DNA of 64,000 bases from Piezodorus guildinii. Its lineage: Eukaryota > Arthropoda > Insecta > Hemiptera > Pentatomidae. The notes under the pieces were generated by a model, which worked only from the letters and a program-made list of their open reading frames with translations, searched no databases and was not told the origin of the DNA. Each line of letters opens with the position of its first letter. Positions within the stretch are counted from its first letter, which is position 1. The position numbers were made by a program, and so were the translations under genes. The stretch is from positions 196,656,299-196,720,298 of the forward strand of contig CM041292.1 of assembly GCA_023052935.1 (NCBI GenBank), read 5' to 3'. Of this stretch, positions 1-11,200 are shown piece by piece.

Positions 1-522
1 GTTGTTTATCTTCCTTGTAGACAGCATTATTTATAATAAAAGTTAAAAAAATAAATTTTGAAGTTTTATAGAAAATACGGTAATGGAATATTTATTATTA
101 TTAGTTGAAACTATGTGAGAGTGGTAATTCATGAATTTTTTAGCTTTATGTTCTTCAGCCGTGTTGCGCAGACTAGAGAAGGGGCAAGCTTGGAGCACCT
201 AGTTACAAAAAAAGGTTCTAGTACTCCTCGTCAGGGCTACAATGCTCACAGTTTTTAGACGCTGGTCATTGCTAAGTAAGGCCATATCCGAGATGTTACC
301 GGACAACCTTTCATGGCATCAAGTATAAGTTTGAACGGTATAACATCCTGTCCGTTATGTTTCATTCGGAACAGCAGGAAAGTTTCGGAGAGAGACACCC
401 TTTGTTCAGTAGGAAGATTGTTTCATCGCATCAACACGATCAAACTTGCCGACACGATTTATCCAAATGGATTCCATTGATCTTCTACTACCCTCTATAT
501 AGCCCTGATCTCTTATCTCCTT
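1..522. other. AT-rich sequence, no gene recognised
   Basis: I see no convincing coding frame, RNA gene or repeat boundary here. A 67-codon open frame at 357-560 has no recognisable motif and overlaps the end of the LINE remnant that follows. Confidence 0.5.
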
Positions 523-894
523 TTAATCCAAATTTAAACTCTTTAATAGCTGGGACTTGAATGATAGTAGGGAAGAAGCATGGCGGATATGAGTATGAGT
601 ACGGACAATAAAGGAATGATCAAAAGTTGTTATTCTATGGGTAGAAATATAAAGCTCGGAATGGCGAGATCTTGTTTGGCGGGAGTGGTCTGACGATTTA
701 AATTGCAGAAATCTGTTGATATAGGAAGGTAGTTGGGAGTTGATTGTTTGGTAAAGGTATGATCCTAGGAAATATTGTCTGGGGATAGAGGGAAGGAGCC
801 ACTTTAACTCATTGTATAAATGGGTCACATGCGACCTCTTCGGTGTACCAAGGACGACTCTTAAAAATATGCTCATATAGATGTTGTTTATCAA
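523..894 (-). pseudogene. LINE reverse-transcriptase C-terminal remnant (L2/CR1-like)
   Basis: On the minus strand this reads as the last ~120 residues of a non-LTR retrotransposon ORF2, after the polymerase domain. Visible landmarks are VTHLYNELKWLL, a Q-Y-F-L-G segment, LQFKSS, TRSRHSELYI and the terminal THIRHASSLLSFKS, the usual 'W-N-S-L-P..I-R' block of L2/CR1 elements. The W-N-S-L-P part itself is damaged by a small deletion. The same tail occurs at 16,060-16,880, 23,840-24,110 and 25,310-25,490, so this is a dispersed family. The catalytic part is absent, so the copy is 5'-truncated and dead. Family level is inferred from motifs only. Confidence 0.7.
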
Positions 895-1883
895 TCAAAA
901 AAAAAAAAATGTGACTTTTTTATTTTAATATTAGTTGAAATTAACTATGTATTCTGCATGCACAGTTGGTTAAAACAGCTCATTGATGAAGAAGTTTTTT
1001 TTATGTTACCAAGGAGTTCATTAAAAAAAAGGTTTACTTTGCGACATCATTATGTATGTTTAGTGTATTATATTATATACTACGTTATTGAATTGATCAT
1101 AATTTTCTGTGGATCATCATGATACCGAAAAATTATTAATTTTTTTTTAATAATAAAAAATAATTTATGTTTTCATATTTTATGCATAATTAACAACTTA
1201 AATTCACATGTGTTAATTTAAACAAGTAAAGTTTAAATCCTAGATAGCCGGGAAGACACCCTTCTCCCTTTATTTAATGAAGAGAAATTTAATAAAAACT
1301 TCAAAGATAATTAATATTTACTTCATAAGCCCTGAAATAAAAAACTTTCTTCTGAAGCTACGCGAGAAAATGAGATGCAGTTTTAATTAATTAAAATAAT
1401 TTTCACTATAAACTAGGAGCAAAGTGGTTACCCTTTACGTTTCTTCTCAGAGTTTCATTTATTTTCTGCGACATAATTATGTATCTAGACAGTCTTGTTA
1501 TTTTTTAAATAAATTCATTACTAAGCAGTAACTATAATACAATTTAGTTATAAAAATAATCATGCGATTGGAAAGAAGTAATATTTCTGCAACACATTAC
1601 TAAATAGTTGAAGAATGTTACTGCTTGGACATTTATAGTAATGAAAAAAAAAAATACCATTTTTTTTTTATTATTAGAGTTATTCTATATAAGTTTCAAT
1701 ATTTTTTAGTACAGTTTCATTTGTATCATTCTATACACGGCTCTTACGATTTCAATTAAATTCATTACACCAGTTAAAAATTTAATAACTTTCAATGCCA
1801 TGTAAATCTCAAGATTGGGCCTAGGTACCCCAAATTTTGTTGATTTGAACTAACTATTTTCAGGCTGTTAAAATATATATAAA
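895..1883. other. AT-rich spacer, nothing identified
   Basis: Long A/T runs and no open frame with recognisable content. No repeat family described elsewhere in the window could be placed here. Confidence 0.45.
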
Positions 1884-2155
1884 TCTGGTGCTAGCGACAC
1901 ACGACTTTCACATTTTGATGAAAACGTTTTTGTAACATATTTTTTAACATTTCAGTTTTTATAGGACTTTTCGCTTACGCTCGGGACCTATCCCCTCCCT
2001 CCCCCACACACACAGACCTTCTTGTGGGACTTGGTTATTTGGACTCTAGGGGACACTAAAACGTGTATTTCCGTTGAATACTGGAATTCGAACATTCTTA
2101 CGACTGCAATACTTTCCCTTACTATATATTTCATATATAGGTAAGTGAAGGTAAA
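1884..2155 (-). repeat. TCTGGTGC-family repeat, internally deleted copy
   Basis: It begins with TCTGGTGC..ACACACGACTTTCAC and ends with the block CAATACTTTCCCTTACTATA then GGTAAGTGAAGG. These are the two ends of the ~1 kb family seen in better form at 13,446-14,337, 21,411-22,450 and 58,878-60,845. About 800 bp of the interior is missing: the sequence jumps from the TCTGGTGC end to the 'TTTTGATGAAAA' block near the other end. No coding capacity. Confidence 0.75.
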
Positions 2156-2269
2156 ATGTAAGTAATTATGCAATATCAATGGAATTTATATTGGATAATT
2201 TAAATTCAAATTGGTTATATTCAATAACCATCTGGAGGAAAAAATTGTAGACCATTTTTCATAGATTAT

Positions 2270-2271
<2 letters not shown>

Positions 2272-2324
<53 letters not shown>
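2272..2324. repeat. (AT)n microsatellite
   Basis: Uninterrupted alternating AT for about 50 bases. Confidence 0.95.
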
Positions 2325-2328
<4 letters not shown>

Positions 2329-2329
2329 T

Positions 2330-2960
2330 TTTTTGGGACATAACAAAATGTTAATATAGATTTATAATATATTATTGGAAAGCTAAAGGTTTCAGATTAA
2401 TTTGTTAATAACAAAAAAAGCTGTAAAAGGCAAATATTGCGGCAAAAATGGTTGCTGAAGATATTATTTGACCTTTTTTTTTTTTTTTTTTTTTTTTAAA
2501 CATAAGTTATTGATATTTACAAATGTACTAAAACATACAACAAGTAAATATGATAAAATAAAAATGACATGAAAAATACTTGTAGAAGAACTACCCAATG
2601 GTAGCACTTCTGTATCAATTTTAAGCTAGAAGGTCTCGAGGTCATCTTCTTTTCAGACCCCTCGGAGGATTGTATTATTTGACCTAAAATAAATGTAAGT
2701 TGAACGAATTCGATATTCAACTAAAGGAAAAAACTAAAAATATATTTTTTTTATGCAATTTTTTGTTTTTGAACATAAAAACAGTAATATATAATACATG
2801 TATAATATACTGTTGGAAAGCTAAAGATTTTAGAAAAAAAAAATATTATCTTATACAGTTGCCAAAGATAATTTGCTGTAGAGGCAAAAAAAAAAAACTT
2901 TTTAATTACGAAATGTATTTTAACTGGTGATGTTTAGATGTTAGTAGCAGTTTAAAACCT
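2330..2960 (+). repeat. TCTGGTGC-family fragments around a jockey insertion
   Basis: The two flanks (about 2,330-2,473 and 2,685-2,960) each carry the internal family blocks 'GAACATAA..AGTAATAT' and 'TTGGAAAGCTAAAG'. The order suggests two partial copies or a partial duplication rather than one simple copy. A 199-bp jockey tail lies between them. Confidence 0.55.
2474..2672 (-). mobile_element. 5'-truncated jockey LINE tail with 12-bp TSD
   Basis: It starts on the plus strand with a long poly-T, which is the poly-A tail of a minus-strand element. It continues through the family 3' UTR (TTTACAA..CATACAACAAGTAAAT, ACCCAATGGTAGCACT) to the last codons (minus-strand reading P-P-R-R/L..). The flanks carry the same 12-mer TATTATTTGACC at 2,462-2,473 and 2,673-2,684, a clean target-site duplication. 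Only ~200 bp survive, so it was dead on arrival. Confidence 0.88.
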
Positions 2961-4155
2961 TAGCAACAGCTCCTCATGTCTATATTTTGACGGTTTTGTT
3001 TATTTATGATCATTTATTCCTCAATATAATTATTATCATTCCTGCTTACCGACGTGCTCTTACAAACAAAGCAATATGGATAGGTATTAGTGCTCAATCA
3101 CGAAGGTAGTTTGCCGGCCGACCAATCAGAATCCAGTCACCGAATTCGGACTAATCTAATTTAACCGTTAGTCGGTTCTGTGATAAATTCAATTTCCATT
3201 TGTTACACTGATTAGAATCGGAAGCGATGCCACAAAGCCCTGATTGCCCAATTAACTCGTGGAATGTTGTGGTATTCAGGATTCGAGGACCACGGATTCG
3301 TGATCCGGAGACTGGATTGATCACAGTAACAAACATCATTGCAGCTTAAGTAGCAATACAACATTATTTTTACGTAATCGTAGGCATCTAATAATGCAAA
3401 CATTTTTTTTAGCTTGATTTCTTTATATTCAGAACTCTGATGAATTCGATTTGGTAGTCGTAATACATAGAAAGAGTAATACCTAGCGGAATCTCTTCCT
3501 GGCTGAATTTTCCTATTTCCTATTTATGTCAGGAGGTCCCTAATCCAACTTCTTTTCAGCCTTTTACGGATGTTGTGAGCCATGTCAGTAGTGGACATGT
3601 TTTATATTAATGTGTTAGTATGTCCAAGTAAGTTGTCGTGAAAAAGTCTTCAAATAGACTCCGTATTTCATCTAGGTCTCTACTTCAACGGAAGAATGGT
3701 ATGGTTCAGTCGTAACAATTAAACACAAGACACTCAACAAACGCTTCAAACTACTCACTTCACTTTTCCAAAACCATATGTTCTAACTCCTCACCAATTT
3801 ATGACATTGCAAGAATAATAAATGCACCTTACCACGTTACTATCAAAACCACATACTCCCACTTACTGACAGTAGACGGAATCCTTTATAAAGGACTCTT
3901 CATATAAGAAAGTATAATAATACCCCGGGACATACCAACACAATTATCAGAGATGCCTATGAATTCGAGCAGGTAAAAGGTAAAAGGTACTGGATGCGAG
4001 ATCTTCTGTTAATAGTAGTCGATGAGGTCAAGGGAGGAGTGCTGTTGGGTAATAATCCTTCCTCGTGCCTAACGTATCATAATTTTCTACTGTTTCCCTG
4101 CATCCTCTGAGTAAAAAAAATATATGCAAGGTGGTATAATACCAAAAAAAAAAAA
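2961..4155. other. No gene recognised
   Basis: Mixed sequence. Overlapping minus-strand open frames at 3,151-3,403 show no family signature. A piece around 3,480-4,140 has somewhat higher G+C and may be an unrecognised repeat. Confidence 0.4.
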
Positions 4156-4752
4156 TCTGCTGCGGGCAACACACGACTTTCACTTACCTCCGTTTTTAGA
4201 ATCAAATAAAGAATTTTCAAATACAGTTAGAGATAAAAATGAGTGAAACTATTAAAGAATTAATTAAATGAAACTTCTATAGAAACATGCGTTTTATTAA
4301 AAATCTATTATATTATTATCTAAAATAATCACTTAGTTTTATCGGGTTTTCATCACTCTCTACTTTTAAAAGCTTGTGTATGAGATAATATTTTTCTAAA
4401 ATCTCAAGCTTTCCAACAATATATCATACATGTATATTAAATACTGTTCTTATGTTCAAAATCAAAAAATTGCATAAAAAATATATTTTTCAGTTTTCTC
4501 CCTTAGTTGGGTATCGAATTCATTCAATTTATATATTTACCTGTTTTTTATCAGCGTTAACAAGATAATATAGTTATTTTTATTGAATCTACGCAATTAA
4601 AGGTATTTTAGGGAAAGAAAATTTAAAATATCGGCATTTAAGCCCTGTTAGACCATTTTAATAAGAATAAAACCTACATGATATTAAAGCTCATTAAACT
4701 TTACATCGATATAGCGAGTTTAATTAAAATCGTTTCTCGTGATTTGAGAGCT
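4156..4752 (-). repeat. TCTGGTGC-family repeat, truncated copy
   Basis: It begins TCTGCTGCGGGCAACACACG followed by ACTTTCACTTACCTCCG. It then contains the family blocks CTTTCCAACAATATAT, TTAGTTGGGTATCGAATTCA and GGCATTTAAGCCCTGTTAGA, and stops near the 'ATAGCGAGTTTAAT' block. The last quarter, with the (GT)n and TATATA end, is missing. Confidence 0.78.
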
Positions 4753-5144
4753 CATGGTTTGCAGGGCTTATCTATAAGAAAAATTGTATAGCTATTGAGT
4801 AATACACATGCTACTTACTGTACAGTATGAAATTGAAAGACATAGGGAGTTAAAATCTTTGGAGGATAGAACACGTACTGGAAGACAGGAGACTGGAGAA
4901 GCGCCAGGGGTGAGTAATCCTTGCTGAAGTCTTTGCAAATCCTTACTCTACCAATTAACCTCAATGGCCATCATAATAAATAGTTACTAAGGGATTCAAG
5001 TCCACCCAGAAACAGTAAAAATATTTTAAGAAGAGAAGGATACAGTGGCCGAGTCTTATTATTAAAGTTAGAAACTGTAAAACTTCTCTCTTTTATCCAC
5101 ATTTAACCACAATAAATAACATTACTGACAAATGTTCACTGGAG

Positions 5145-5443
5145 GTGATTAGATGGGTAATTAAAATCAGTGGTGGTGTTTTAAACCTGAATTATAAAAA
5201 TTTCACGAAAAAACAAATAATAAATGCAGTTTGTGCAATACAAATAAAACAGAAGATCTTTTTCACTTTTTGGCTACCTTTCCGATACTTTCTGAGTTTA
5301 GAAAAAAATATTTTAATTCTAAAAATTTAACTTGGGATCAAATTTTAGAGTTGGTAAATGGAAAAGATTGGCTGGCATTAGTTAATTTCTCAAGATTGGC
5401 TTTCTCTTATAGAATGTTACTAACGAAAGAATTTAACTATTAG
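5145..5443 (+). pseudogene. LINE ORF C-terminal fragment, frameshifted
   Basis: The first part (5,145-5,235, L-N-Y-K-N-F-T-K-K-Q) and the second part (5,231-5,443, C-N-T-N-K-T-E-D..) are in two different frames, so at least one frameshift separates them. The visible tail has the pattern TEDLFHFL..P..SEFR then a tryptophan-rich end (WDQILELVNG, KDWLALVNF). The frame closes with TAG at 5,441-5,443. There is no catalytic domain. It lies inside the TSD-bounded insertion 5,056-5,708. Confidence 0.65.
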
Positions 5444-5560
5444 TGAATTGGTTAAATTAAATTTAATTGTAGTACATAAATAACATGCTAAGTGTTTTTT
5501 TCTTGTTTTGTTATTAATTATTTATATTGATAGATTAAAGATTAATTTTGTTAATAAACA

Positions 5561-5600
5561 CAGACTCCACGGACGGTCAATAGACCATGGAGTGTGTCTG
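5561..5600 (+). other. 3' UTR stem-loop of the LINE insertion
   Basis: ACTCCA (5,564-5,569) pairs with TGGAGT (5,588-5,593). GGTC (5,575-5,578) pairs with GACC (5,583-5,586) around an AATA loop. The outer CAG/CTG can also pair past a short bulge. A stable hairpin in a LINE 3' UTR is a reasonable candidate for the structure its reverse transcriptase recognises; that role is inference. Confidence 0.7.
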
Positions 5601-5721
5601 ATTTTTATTATTGTATTTTGTAATTTGTAAATTGTTTATTTTTTTATTTGTTTATTTGCTATTTGATGTAATTTTAAAAAATTAAAACAGACTTTTCTAT
5701 TTATCTATCAGTGGCCGAGTC

Positions 5722-7430
5722 CCAAGAAGAAAGCCCTTCTTCAGTAAGTTAAAGCAGAAGAAGCGGCTATAATTTGCTAAATATAATAAAAAAACTAAAA
5801 TATTCCTGGGAACGGGTCATATTCTCTTAGAAATCTAAATTTAATATTTTTGGACCAGATGGTATGTCAAATGTGTGGAGGAAATCACCCCAGCTTTCAA
5901 AACTAAGAGTTTATTTATGGGTGTATGGAAACTTTTTTTAGTAAGTGTATATTAAAGTCATTTACGATAACGTACAATCCACAAAGCCCATTATTCTGAT
6001 CCTTGATGATATGAAACTTTTCAAAAGTTATAAGTTGATATTAAAAAGTCAACATGGGAATATAATATCATAGTGGAAGGACTGTACAAAGAGAATAGTT
6101 AATCGGTCAGGGCTTCTTAGTATTCTGATAAGGAAGCATTGTATTCTGTGTATTCTAAACTTTTGTATTCTGACTTAACATATCAAGCATCTCTTAGAGA
6201 AGATTGCATTATAACAAGAAGTTGTTATAACTACAAGACCATTTCCATTAACTTTCCTAATATAGGTTAAACTACTCACAAAAGTGTAGTTAAAAATTCA
6301 AGATATGAAATAATAACAGAAAATAGATAGTTAAAGAAATTAAATGTGCGTCATGATTCTTTCTATGGTTCATAAAAGCGTTCATAAAATTCAATAATAG
6401 TTTTGTATAATAACCAAATGTCGTAAAGATAAACTTCCACTCGATTCAATTATATTTCACTATCTTCGTCATTCCAGCAATTAAACGCTAAATAAATGAT
6501 TCTTATTAAATCCATCACGAATTTTCTCAAAGCATTGAGTAATTCAATATGACTATATAATATTTAATAGAGTAATTTATAATACTTCATAATAAGTAAA
6601 AATTTTATTCCTTTCCATCTTTGAATATTTTACTGTTATTTTATTAGGAGATACGGCTAATGGTCTCGAATAGGTACCATATTAATTACATCTTAAATTA
6701 CAATGGAGACTTTATCTATATTTTTTCTATTGAATTTTCACCGGGTAGCGCGTCCTTAACAAACATTATAGCTTATTACATGTCGTTTATAAGTCTATGG
6801 CCGTGTACGTGCAGTTTGCTATGAATATTATAATAATGTTATATTATTTAATCTAAAATGAATCTTTCCATCGAAACTCATCGTAATTTAACTAATTTTA
6901 TAGAGCTCCAATTTCATTTATAATCACTTGAATTGATATTAATAACAAAGGTATGAAAAAACCGTGGGTTGCACAAGATTTATACTGATACTTATTTTAT
7001 GAACTATAAAGTAAGAAAAAAGTATTGCGATGGGATTGATTGAAACTTGCTATCTGTTTAAAACAGTCTGACAGTATTATTAATTTTCTAGATCCGAAAC
7101 AAATAACCGTTTTATGTTGTTAGCAGTGAGATGAGATAGGTTAGGTTAGGTTACGTTCTTTGCTTAGGTGATCAACAGCAAGGTCGTTACGCCCTAGAAG
7201 ATAGTTAAAAATACAATTTGAAATAATTTAAAACCAACAGAAAGAGAAAAAAAAATTTTTTTTATCCGAATAAGAGATGTAATGTATATGTATAATATAG
7301 GGTTAGATATCAAAACGTATAAATATAAAAAAAGGGGTATAAAGAAAGAAATTGCAAAATCTGACGGAGATCAATGAAACGTTGATAACATATTTCTGCT
7401 ATCACGTAGATGAATCAAATGTAAACGAGA
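5722..7430. other. AT-rich spacer, nothing identified
   Basis: No open frame with family features. A three-unit TTAGG-like stretch near 7,138 is too short to mean anything. Confidence 0.45.
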
Positions 7431-7548
7431 CTTTTTGTCCTAGAAGCCCAGTGAAGGTGCGGGAACGTTCCCGCGTTTAAAGGTGTAGGGTAGGGATGCC
7501 GGGAGTGGGGGAAGCTGGCGGGCGTATGCCCTCGAACTAGTTACCGTC

Positions 7549-8033
7549 GTGACGATGTCTGGGCAGGATGTATTCCCCTCGATAGCGCAACGTATTATCA
7601 TCAAATTTCTGGCTGCTGAAGGTGTAAAACCGGTTGAAATCTTGAGAAGGTTGACTGTACAGTTTGGGGAAGAGACACTTTCTCGTTCCATAGTGTTTGC
7701 ATGGCATAAACAGTTTGTGGAGTGTCGTGATCGTGTTCAGAATGAAAGCCATGACCGCAGACCCCGCTCCAGTATCACAGCAGAAAACATCAGCCGTGTT
7801 CGACAGCTTATTGAAGGTGACGGACGTCTAACCACCAGTGCCATTGCAAGTGAGGTTGGGATAAGCTATGGAAGCACGTTTTCCATACTTACAGAGGAAC
7901 TAGGGTTTCGTAAGGTGTGTGCCAGGTGGGTTACCCCACTTCTCACAGCTGAGCAGAAGCTGAACCGTTTGCAGGTCTTTGAAGGTCTTCTTGCAAGATT
8001 CTCATGTAAATTAGTCTTTTGTAGTAAAGAGAA
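7549..8033 (+). pseudogene. mariner-family transposase N-terminal fragment
   Basis: The frame starts at 7,549 (a second Met at 7,555 starts MSGQDVF). It encodes the mariner DNA-binding half: a first helix-turn-helix (AQRIIIKFLAAEGVKPVEIL to VFAWHKQF), the linker SHDRRPRSSIT, a second helix-turn-helix (VRQLIEGDGRLTTSAIAS, EVGISYGS) and the junction FRKVCARWV then L-T-A-E-Q-K. In intact mariners (~345 residues) the DD34D catalytic domain follows. Here the frame stops about 160 residues in, at the join with a jockey fragment, so all catalytic aspartates are lost. The surrounding ~100 bp are unusually G+C-rich. No terminal inverted repeat was found upstream. Confidence 0.85.
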
Positions 8034-8700
8034 AGGTTAGAGCGTCTGTCAAGTAAATGTTGAAGTAACCGAAATCGGCGAGCAGTTTCTTATCTTTTCA
8101 GTCTTGTATGCGGCTTCCATGTAAGACGTTTGTCAAGCAGGAGGCCTAAATAACGAATCTGTTCAACAGGGACAAGCGGAATATCATTAAAGGACACTGT
8201 AGGGCAGGATTTCATAGGTTTACGATGAAGGGTAAAGGTAATCTGGTGAGATTTATTGCAGTTGATTTTAATTCTCCAATTCTGACACCATACCTTAAGG
8301 TCTCTGATGTGGGATTGGAGGTTTTGAGAGGCAGTACTAGGATCGTTATTAACTGATAGCACGCAAGTGTCATCGGCATAGGTAGAAAGGAATGGATGGA
8401 TTGGGATATCAGCTGTACAGACTGTGTAGAGAATGGGTCCTAGGATACTGCCTTGAGGAACACCAGCAGACTGAGTAAAAGTGGATGAATAGGAACTATT
8501 GTGATTGATTTTAAAGGTTCTATCAGAGAGGTAGGACTGAAGGATGAGGAAGTATGTTAGATGGAGGAATTTACGGAGTTTGTACAGCAGTCCCGGGTGC
8601 CAGACTCGAACAAAGGCCTGTTCCACGTCGAGAAAGACGATTTCTCTCCAATGCAGAAGAGACTACATCCACCACGCGATGGCACTGCTGGATGGTGGAG
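8034..8700 (-). pseudogene. jockey-type LINE reverse transcriptase fragment
   Basis: On the minus strand this encodes the centre of a jockey polymerase. The order is VEQAFVRVWHPGLLYKLRKF (the usual 'F-D-R-V-W' region), YLSDRTFKI, GVPQGSILGP, the catalytic box YADDT, WRIKINCNKSH, then IRYLGLLLDKRLTW and HTRLKR. The catalytic YADDT is intact. Both ends are cut: the right end near 8,700 lacks the N-terminal half and the left end joins the mariner fragment at 8,034 without the LINE tail, so this is a deletion remnant. Matching blocks recur at 11,651, 17,945, 28,490, 31,500 and 43,520. Confidence 0.88.
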
Positions 8701-8746
8701 TGGAGAGTACAGCTTAAAAAAATATATATATATTTTCTGCCTTTAA

Positions 8747-8815
8747 TAGATCCTTGGGCCATCTACCGGTTTCGAACCCGCGACCTTGGGGTTAGAAGGA
8801 TGTTATGGTACTCAA
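8747..8815 (-). repeat. tRNA-like SINE head fragment
   Basis: The minus-strand reading contains a B-box-like GGTTCGAAACC preceded by TACCATAACATCC and followed by a segment equivalent to the head of the SINE copies at 22,490 and 36,042. Only the tRNA-like head is visible. Confidence 0.5.
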
Positions 8816-10008
8816 TACCTATTTAAAAGAGCTTAACATTTTTTTTTAAAGTGAAGATAAACAAAAGTCCTGTGTTGCACCAAATGTTTTATTTGTAATC
8901 TAGTAGTAAGATTAAAGATATTTTAAGGGATCTTCATTTAAATAATAACTACAAATAGTTTTTTAAAAAATGTCTAATGTTCCACACTGTCATCCAAAAT
9001 TTATCTCTACCTTTAGACGTTAGTAAATCGCGATTCTTTTATTTGAAATCGTTTATTGTTTTGGGGATTTTTTCTTCCAGTTTCATTCTTTATTCTGGCA
9101 ATGTACTTAAAAATCAACTGGTTTCTCTGAAAAGCTAATCAATTAAAAAAAAAAATCTACTTTTGTTCTCACAGTTATGTTTTGTAATTTTATGGTAGCG
9201 CGGTTACTTTTCTCTAATGTATTAAATAGAACATTCCAGGTTATTTTTTGAAATTATAATAGCCTGTAAATCTGAGTATATTAAACAAAATAAATTAATT
9301 TGATTGATTGTAGCTCGTTCAAAATTCATTCAATACATCGAATCTACAAAAAAAATACTACAAATTGTGGATTGAATATGAACTATTCTTTCAAATATTA
9401 CATGAGTTGATGTATTAGTAATAAATAAAGTAGTAACCTTGAGGGAAGATCCATCATAGAGAACATAAAATACAAATACCAATGGCGATTTATCGAGATT
9501 TCTTTGAAAGTCAAATCAATAAAGGCACTGCCAGGCGAAGGAATTTCGATATAAGACAAATTAAACCTATCGAGCATGAAATCGGGCAACGAGCGGGCTT
9601 TCTGGCAAATGGAATTTTTAAAAGATTTTTTTTTTTTTTTTTTTTTTTGCGTTCCCGAGCCGACTTCAATCGTGGTTTCACGGTTGAGTGGGGATTTAAG
9701 GGTATCGCTGGATTCCACTTCATTTGCTCCTGTCAAAAGTTATAAAACGCGGAAATTATAAAAGTTATCAAAACAAATAAAAAACGCCGTATTACACCAC
9801 TATAGCTAGCTGTATGCAATCGACTGCAATCTCTACTAAACTCAATTTTTTTAATTTTTTTTTTTATATATATTGAACTGAATTAATTTCTTTTTTAATG
9901 CATACATACACTCATAGTGTTCGTGCGTATGCAAATTAAAATTTTAAAAAATATATTTTTTTTATTCCAATTTGATTCAATTTGTGCCGATTTGCGGCAA
10001 TCATATAC
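8816..10008. other. No gene recognised
   Basis: A minus-strand open frame at 9,398-9,736 (112 codons) includes a poly-lysine run from a poly-T tract and SLPDFMLDRFNLSYIEIPSP. It could be a retroelement endonuclease remnant, but I could not assign it. The rest is AT-rich. Confidence 0.35.
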
Positions 10009-10323
10009 TAGGGGTGGGTATGATCGAATGATCGTCATAATCGGATGATCGGACTTCGATGATTTAAATAATGGAATGATTAGTACGGATTCTGAGAGAC
10101 GATATGTCCCCTCCATTCCCGTCTATATAAAGGCGCCTGAGCCTAGGTGCAAATATGCATATAATTTATGTGACAAAAAAAAAAAAAAAATGTCGTTCGA
10201 TTATCCGAGCTCCTTGTTAAGCAATTTAGTTCGAATGATCATTCGTTTCTCCAAACCGATTAATACGAATGATTGAAATAATCGAATGTTCCGATAATCG
10301 TCATTCGATTATGCCCACCACTA
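10009..10323. mobile_element. hAT-type MITE, diverged copy
   Basis: Left end TAGGGGTGGGTATGATCGAA, right end CGATTATGCCCACCACTA, with inverted termini and internal inverted ATCGAATGAT-like blocks. It is ~315 bp, the same element as in both arms of the large inverted repeat near 61.2 and 63.4 kb, where 8-bp TSDs are clear. Here no TSD is evident and the right terminus has a base change. It has no coding capacity, so it depends on a hAT transposase elsewhere. Confidence 0.82.
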
Positions 10324-11200
10324 TTTGGACTTCTTTGGTTTTTTGAGCGATTTTATTTTATTTTTTTTGTTTAGTAGGAATTTAAAGGAATCTGGCCGAG
10401 TTTAGTAGTCCGTGGCCATAGTTAGAACCCAGTCAGATAGTAGGAATACTCATAAGTTTAAGAATTCAGGACCCACTTAGTTTTGCAAGACAAAATGAAG
10501 AAGTACCTTCAGGAGACTACAGAGCGGGCCCGTTCGGGAAAAGTCAGGAAGCAGGAAAATCTTAGTGGAAGTGTTTTATTCTTAAATTTTAGGTTACCTT
10601 TTTTTTTTTTTAATAATGCATTATTTCGTTTGCAATTAACAGCCCAGAATTTGTATTTGTGCCACATTTAGTGCTACAAAACTGTTTTAACCTGTTCATA
10701 GATTTTCTTTAAACTATAAAATATACCTTAAAAGAATTTTTTTACGTTTAATTAAACTTTTCGATTATTTTTTTATCATTTTTGCATATCGAATTTGAAA
10801 TGTTTTCTAAAACCCGTATAACGAAATAAAAATCTATCTTTCGTACCAATTTACGGAAACCAAAAATCTAAACGCTTCTTATTTTTTTTTTTTTTCTATT
10901 CCACAGGAATTTTTTTCCCTACACAACTATAAAAGATTTATTGGTCGGTTAAGGTATGGTGTGTAGAACTTGGGAGTGGTGATGGACCATTTTACTTGAA
11001 TATAAATTTACAGTGTTGCTGATTCGTCTTTCTTAACCGCTTTGATTGATTTATTTCTATACATATAAATTAATTGCCAAAACAGCTATTTAAATTCTTA
11101 TATGTTAATATAAGAATTTAGGAATAATAAACCATTGCGTTAATGAATTTCAGCCTTTTTATTTTTATTTTGTTTCTTTACTTTATATGAAATGTATAGG
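10324..11200. other. AT-rich spacer, nothing identified
   Basis: A 62-codon frame at 10,483-10,671 has no recognisable features. Confidence 0.45.

Larger units (their letters stand above)
5056..5708 (+). mobile_element. 5'-truncated non-LTR retrotransposon with 13-bp TSD
   Basis: The identical 13-mer CAGTGGCCGAGTC occurs at 5,043-5,055 and 5,709-5,721, so the 653 bp between is one insertion. Inside, the plus-strand frame ending at 5,443 encodes a LINE C-terminal tail: C-N..K-T-E-D-L-F-H-F-L, then L-S-E-F-R, LVNGKDWLALV and a final EFNY. This resembles the Cys/His-containing tail found after the reverse transcriptase in several arthropod LINEs, but one expected cysteine is replaced by phenylalanine. 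A ~265-bp 3' UTR with a strong stem-loop follows. The end is A/T-rich rather than pure poly-A. The LINE clade is not determined. Confidence 0.78.

Noticed and set aside
7136..7156. Three TTAGG-like units, the arthropod telomere motif
   Set aside because: Only about 15 bases inside ordinary AT-rich DNA; far too short to be a telomere or interstitial telomere block.
9398..9736. 112-codon minus-strand open frame
   Set aside because: Its length comes partly from a poly-T tract read as poly-lysine. The C-terminal part is hydrophobic low-complexity, and no family motif could be named.
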